A stretch of 64,000 nt of DNA from positions 1-64,000 of the forward strand of contig JAFYWX010000027.1 of NCBI GenBank assembly GCA_017546445.1, given 5' to 3'. The position numbers and the translations under genes are program-made. This DNA comes from Akkermansia sp. Lineage in GTDB: Bacteria > Verrucomicrobiota > Verrucomicrobiia > Verrucomicrobiales > Akkermansiaceae. The notes under the pieces are model-generated. The model had not been told where the DNA came from. It worked only from the letters and a program-made list of their open reading frames with translations, and made no database searches. Shown piece by piece: positions 60,116-64,000 of this stretch (positions are counted from its first letter, which is position 1; every line of letters begins with the position of its first letter).

Positions 60116-61239
60116 ACTTCCTCCAACGATTTCAGAATTCCCCGGTAAGCCCGCTCAGCGCATTTTTCCGGGCTGTAATAGTTCACTATCTCCCGGGATT
60201 TCTCTCCCATTTCTTTCAAATCGACCAGATGAAAATAAGCCAGAGCCCTTTCAATAGATTCCTGTATTAACGGATTAAATACTGTCCCATTAACACCTTC
60301 TTTTACTAGTTCCGGGTGGCATCCGTTATAACAGGAACAAGCAACGGGCAATCCGCAGGCCATGGCTTCAGGAACAACAAGACTCCAATTATCCTCTAAA
60401 GTAGGTATCACAAATACGTCTGCCTGAGCATAATATTGATGAATCAAATCATAATCAACGGCACCGGCAAAAATGGCACCCTCTGCCGGGATGGTCGATA
60501 ATTTGCCAGATTCCGGGCCATCTCCAACTATGGTTAAGCGGTCACCCGTATATTTTTGCACATGGAGTTGCCAGGCGCGCAGCAGATACTCAATCCCCTT
60601 TACCGCAACCAATCTGCCCACAAACAAATATCTGAGCCCCTGAGCAGGCTCAGAAGTCTTCAATAAACCCACTTTGGCAGCTAAAGCTTCACTATCTGCC
60701 GCCATAATCCCCTCCTGAATGGCTTTGCCTTTCAGCATCATTGTTGACTCCAGGTAATTGCGACACAGACTGCCGTTCACCAGATATCCTTTTACAAAGT
60801 GGTTGATAAACTTTCTATAAGCTAATCTCCACCAGGGGCAATGGCGCTCTGTATGAGCGGTGCGCTCATAGGCAATTAGCAAGGGAATCTTCAAGCCTGC
60901 CGCCCGGACCAATGCCCAGGGTGTCCATTGAAAAAAGCCCTCAGCAATCATAACATCGGCATCTATACTTTTCAGGATTTCCGACAGGCCTGCCGGAAAT
61001 GGAATAGACACACCAGTGCAGGAAAAGCTCCCCTCAGAATCCCCTATTTCCCAGCACGCTTCATGTGTCAGACCATGGGCATTTTCTCCCAGAGCCTCCT
61101 CAATTTTGCTGATACACCGGGCAGGAACTCTTCCCTTCGAATATACCAGATGGAAATTCCCACTGCAAATTTCGTTGAGCGCCTTGTAGAAAGGCACTCG
61201 GTAGTCCAGAAAAGACGGATTGACCCAAAGCACTTTCAT
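60112..61239 (-). CDS. GT4 family glycosyltransferase
   Basis: A 375-residue GT-B glycosyltransferase: N-terminal VNPSFLDYRVPFYKAL, the bridge, then the GT4 donor domain with FVGRLVAVKGIEYLLRAW, TIVGDGPESGKL and the E-x7-E region LEDNWSLVVPEAMACGLPVACS. It adds a sugar to the lipid-linked repeat unit; donor and linkage cannot be told. It lies three bases after another GT4 gene. Confidence 0.9.
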   Translation of the reverse strand: MKVLWVNPSFLDYRVPFYKALNEICSGNFHLVYSKGRVPARCISKIEEALGENAHGLTHEACWEIGDSEGSFSCTGVSIPFPAGLSEILKSIDADVMIAEGFFQWTPWALVRAAGLKIPLLIAYERTAHTERHCPWWRLAYRKFINHFVKGYLVNGSLCRNYLESTMMLKGKAIQEGIMAADSEALAAKVGLLKTSEPAQGLRYLFVGRLVAVKGIEYLLRAWQLHVQKYTGDRLTIVGDGPESGKLSTIPAEGAIFAGAVDYDLIHQYYAQADVFVIPTLEDNWSLVVPEAMACGLPVACSCYNGCHPELVKEGVNGTVFNPLIQESIERALAYFHLVDLKEMGEKSREIVNYYSPEKCAERAYRGILKSLEEV

Positions 61240-61242
61240 GAT

Positions 61243-62430
61243 TTATCTATGTATTACGGATTGATAGTAATTTACTGTCGATTCTACAACGCGCGGCATA
61301 TCGAACTTCCGGCTGACTTTATCTCTCGCAGCGCGCAGAATTTCCCTTCTTTCAGCGCTTGAAAGAGACAATGCCTTTTCTAGTATTTGCGACAGGATTT
61401 GAGCATCCCCTGGAGGGCAGAGAAAGCCATCCTTTTCATCACTTATTATCTCCCCCATTCCCCCGGATGAACTGGCAACAACTACGCAGCCTGCACTCAT
61501 GGCCTCCAGACACACAATAGGCATATTATCCCATGTTGAGGGGAAGCAGGCAACCAGGTGGTTTGCATATATCGTTCTTAATTGCGCTCTTGGAACATTC
61601 CCCAGAAAGGTACACCAGCTATACCCTTTTTTCTCTGCATCCTGCTGAAGGTTCTGCCCGAACTGACCTTGCTTCCCTGCGATGGTAAGTGTTATGTTCC
61701 TGCCTCTTTTGCGGAGCAGATTACAGGCCTCCATCAGGTTGCCTACCCCTTTTTCCTGCGCAACCGTGCCCACAAACAAAACGGTATCAGCCATGCGATT
61801 CTGGTCGCTATCGGCGCCCCATTCCTTCCCCCTCACAGGATTGTAGATGGTTGTGATGTTGGCTTTATCTACATAAAAATAACGGGATACCCATTCAGCC
61901 AGACTTTGTGAACAGGATGTAATATCATTTGTTCTTTGCACCTCACGTTTCTCCATTACGGCACACAACCACTCATGTGCTTTACTCAGGCTGAACTTTC
62001 TTATCCCGAATGTGTTCCTGTCCAGTAACGCAGGCGTATGCAGGCGAATGACAATGGGGAGATTTAATCCATGCAAGGCGTACGATTCTGCACCGAACTC
62101 CGGGACTTCAACGATATCTGCATCCTTTATGCTCTTGAGCGCATTTCGCACTTTTCTCCTATATGAGAAAAAACGAGTTACACTCCGGAGCTTACGCCAT
62201 GGGTAAGCTGCTTCAACTGCTGGAATGACAAAGTCTCCACCCGGCAGGCGTATGATTCTCAACTTGCCAATGCAGTCATCTGAACCAGCTTTTGTATCAT
62301 CTGCGGCACAGATAACCGTGACCTTATGCCCCAATGCGACCAGAGCATTTGCCATATCCTGCACATAACTGGCTATTCCACCGCCCCGAAGTGTGGGAGG
62401 GTATTCTCTACTGATGTATACAATGTGCAT
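61243..62430 (-). CDS. GT4 family glycosyltransferase
   Basis: A 395-residue GT-B enzyme with an intact N-terminal loop (SREYPPTLRGGGIASYVQDMANAL), HTPALL near 130, LFVGTVAQEKGVGNLMEAC and the donor-site block STWDNMPIVCLEAMSAGCVVVASSSGGMGEII. It belongs to the same operon, ten bases after the GT2 gene. Substrate unknown. Confidence 0.9.
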   Translation of the reverse strand: MHIVYISREYPPTLRGGGIASYVQDMANALVALGHKVTVICAADDTKAGSDDCIGKLRIIRLPGGDFVIPAVEAAYPWRKLRSVTRFFSYRRKVRNALKSIKDADIVEVPEFGAESYALHGLNLPIVIRLHTPALLDRNTFGIRKFSLSKAHEWLCAVMEKREVQRTNDITSCSQSLAEWVSRYFYVDKANITTIYNPVRGKEWGADSDQNRMADTVLFVGTVAQEKGVGNLMEACNLLRKRGRNITLTIAGKQGQFGQNLQQDAEKKGYSWCTFLGNVPRAQLRTIYANHLVACFPSTWDNMPIVCLEAMSAGCVVVASSSGGMGEIISDEKDGFLCPPGDAQILSQILEKALSLSSAERREILRAARDKVSRKFDMPRVVESTVNYYQSVIHR

Positions 62431-62440
62431 ATGATAGATG

Positions 62441-63364
62441 TTATTTTAATTTAAGGATTAAGGAAACCACACATGCTGGTAATAGGGATATAAGAAAAAG
62501 GGGAAGGAAAGCCTTCCAGGAGCCCCCCCGGGATATCCCTAGCTGGGAATAATGCCTGGCTTTTTTGTAATTGCCTACTTCCAAGGCTATAACCGCTTGA
62601 ATTTTTATCCATCGATGAATATATGAACCAATAGCTGGCATATTCCTTCCGTGCAGGTGTTCCAATTCCTGCAGGCTTTGTAACACCGGATCCCCTTGCG
62701 ACATACGCACCGAAGCCTTGCTTCCCACTCCGTCCGGCGGCGTGGAAATAAACTGAGCCAGTACGGACCTGGAATAGGCAATTTGTCCCGTACACGCCAA
62801 TCTGGCCCATGTCAGCAAATCCTCCCCGGATTTGATGCCAGGCGGGAATCCGCCCATGGATTGAAGTCTCTTTTTTCGCACCATAACTGCCGAGGTCCAC
62901 AGGGGTGGATTGGAGCAGCTGGCTACTTCAAAATAATTTGAGAGGATACCATCAGTCCCTTCAAAGGGCAATTTTCGAATAATGCTCGGGTGCACTGAAC
63001 CATCGGCATGTACAAACTCGTAGCTGCAGGCAAAAACGGTGCATTCAGGGTATTTCTGCGCTAATTCATACTGCGTCTGCAGATACTCAGGTTGCCATCG
63101 GTCATCGGCATCAAGAAAGGCGATGAAGTCGCAGCGGGCTTCCTCCACTCCGCGGTTACGGGCGGCGGATACTCCCGCATTATTCTGGTGGAAAACGCGG
63201 ATACGGTCATCCTTAACCGAATGGACAGCAGACACGCTGCCATCAGTAGAACCATCATTCACCACCACAATCTCAAAATTCTGAAAACTCTGTTGCAGGA
63301 CAGAGCGCAGCGTTTCTGAAATCTGCTTTTCCTTGTTATACAATGGGATAACGATGCTAATCAT
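62441..63364 (-). CDS. GT2 family glycosyltransferase
   Basis: A 307-residue GT-A enzyme: ISIVIPLYNKEKQISETLRSVLQQSFQNFEIVVVNDGSTD (nucleotide site), AARNRG, FLDADDRW (DxD metal site) and a late W-rich/acidic region with GEDLLTWARLA. A hydrophobic segment (LPLFLISLLPACVVSLIL) at the C-terminus may tie it to the membrane. It overlaps the polymerase gene by four bases. Confidence 0.92.
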   Translation of the reverse strand: MISIVIPLYNKEKQISETLRSVLQQSFQNFEIVVVNDGSTDGSVSAVHSVKDDRIRVFHQNNAGVSAARNRGVEEARCDFIAFLDADDRWQPEYLQTQYELAQKYPECTVFACSYEFVHADGSVHPSIIRKLPFEGTDGILSNYFEVASCSNPPLWTSAVMVRKKRLQSMGGFPPGIKSGEDLLTWARLACTGQIAYSRSVLAQFISTPPDGVGSKASVRMSQGDPVLQSLQELEHLHGRNMPAIGSYIHRWIKIQAVIALEVGNYKKARHYSQLGISRGGSWKAFLPLFLISLLPACVVSLILKLK

Positions 63365-64000
63365 GCCAGCAATCCTTTCTTTCCGGCTTTAAGGAGCCCC
63401 AGCGTCATCCCATAGAAACCAAAGGGATAACTCAGGGTGCACATGGAGTAATTCACGACATTGTCCGAATACATGGTTACCGCAACGCCGGCCATGGATG
63501 AGCCTGCCGTAATAGCGCAGATTTTTATCCATCTGATGTTAGAACGGCGGAAGATGACAAAGGCATGTGTTATCATCAATGTTACGGAACTATAGTACAT
63601 CCAGAGGGCCACAAGGCCATTGTCGCATTTCATCTGCACAATATCGCTATGCAGCACTTTAAGTCCGCCGAAAAGGAAGTTGTTGTAGAAATGATGCTGC
63701 GCTGCACCCGTGCCGCTTCCCTGTATTTCCTTATCCTTGTAGAAGCGTTCCTCAAAGTATTCCCACATGGCAAAGCGGGCGTTACTTTCAATATTATCCT
63801 GATTCACCCTGCCATTCACGAAATCGGTCAGCGTCACCGTATCGTCCTTGAACATTTTCTGCTTCACTGCTGGTACATAGAACACGCAGGCAATGCCGAG
63901 CACGGCAATCAGTGCAATCACAGGCACTGCCTTGATTTTGTAGCGGAACAGGGAGAATACCATCAGCCCCGCTGCTGTTCCCATGATACTGGTGCGGAAC
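63361..64000 (-). CDS. Wzy/O-antigen ligase-like polymerase (C-terminal part)
   Basis: The frame stays open to the window edge, so the N-terminal part is missing; the visible 213 residues hold about five membrane helices and one large periplasmic loop (KQKMFKDDTVTLTDFVNGRVNQDNIESNARFAMWEYFEERF...GSGTGAAQHHFYNN). The order TSIMGTAAGLMVF before a long loop with GSGTGxxxxxxYNN is that of O-antigen ligase/polymerase proteins. Probably the polymerase that joins repeat units exported by the Wzx at 55177. It is the most upstream cluster gene seen. Confidence 0.72.
   Translation of the reverse strand, partial: FRTSIMGTAAGLMVFSLFRYKIKAVPVIALIAVLGIACVFYVPAVKQKMFKDDTVTLTDFVNGRVNQDNIESNARFAMWEYFEERFYKDKEIQGSGTGAAQHHFYNNFLFGGLKVLHSDIVQMKCDNGLVALWMYYSSVTLMITHAFVIFRRSNIRWIKICAITAGSSMAGVAVTMYSDNVVNYSMCTLSYPFGFYGMTLGLLKAGKKGLLA

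Overview
The base composition, a PEP-CTERM sorting tail at the left edge (Pro-Glu-Pro, hydrophobic stretch, Arg-rich end), many secreted or membrane-anchored TPR proteins and the overall gene content suggest a Verrucomicrobiota chromosome, probably an Akkermansia-like (Akkermansiaceae) gut bacterium. This is inferred from gene content only; no marker gene was compared.

Layout. 0-5.2 kb: end of a PEP-CTERM protein, a REP-like palindrome, a secreted protein, and a menaquinone operon menD-menB-menC (minus strand). 5.2-14.1 kb: a 'Bat' operon (minus) in the order moxR, DUF58, DUF4381-like, batA, a batB-batC fusion, a batD-batE fusion and a DUF4105/Lnb-like membrane protein. 14.3-16.9 kb: glycogen synthase-like GT plus a GH57 protein that seems to lack its nucleophile. 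17.0 kb: a Pur-alpha-like DUF3276 gene.

17.3-28.9 kb is an accessory, defence-type region: a yefM-yoeB toxin-antitoxin pair and a complete type I restriction-modification locus (hsdR, hsdM, a truncated hsdS, an inverted silent hsdS half, a tyrosine recombinase and a second full hsdS). Four copies of one 13-bp site in alternating orientation mark this as a DNA-inversion shufflon that should vary methylation specificity. A second tyrosine recombinase follows, then a 1.1-kb array of about 0.27-0.31-kb repeats. Each repeat carries a Fur-family-like 7-1-7 palindrome; three have a ribosome-binding site and a conserved 13-codon micro-ORF, and heptanucleotide tandem repeats punctuate the array.

28.9-52.1 kb is mostly core: a cation-diffusion transporter, ppa, hom, lysC, two anchored TPR proteins, murJ with an inserted segment, a His-rich secreted peptide, sufT, an LpxL-GT9 fusion, lipoproteins, an M23 peptidase, pgsA, metF and tRNA-Arg(CCT). 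52.1-64 kb: an ArnT-like glycosyltransferase with an extra membrane domain, then a surface-polysaccharide operon on the minus strand: Wzy-like polymerase (cut by the window end), GT2, two GT4, a split GT4, an FrhB-pyruvyltransferase fusion and a Wzx flippase.

A recurring feature is the promoter geometry. At least nine genes have a good -35/-10 pair whose -10 ends only 6-12 bases before the ATG, predicting leaderless or nearly leaderless mRNAs. I used this to correct several start codons.
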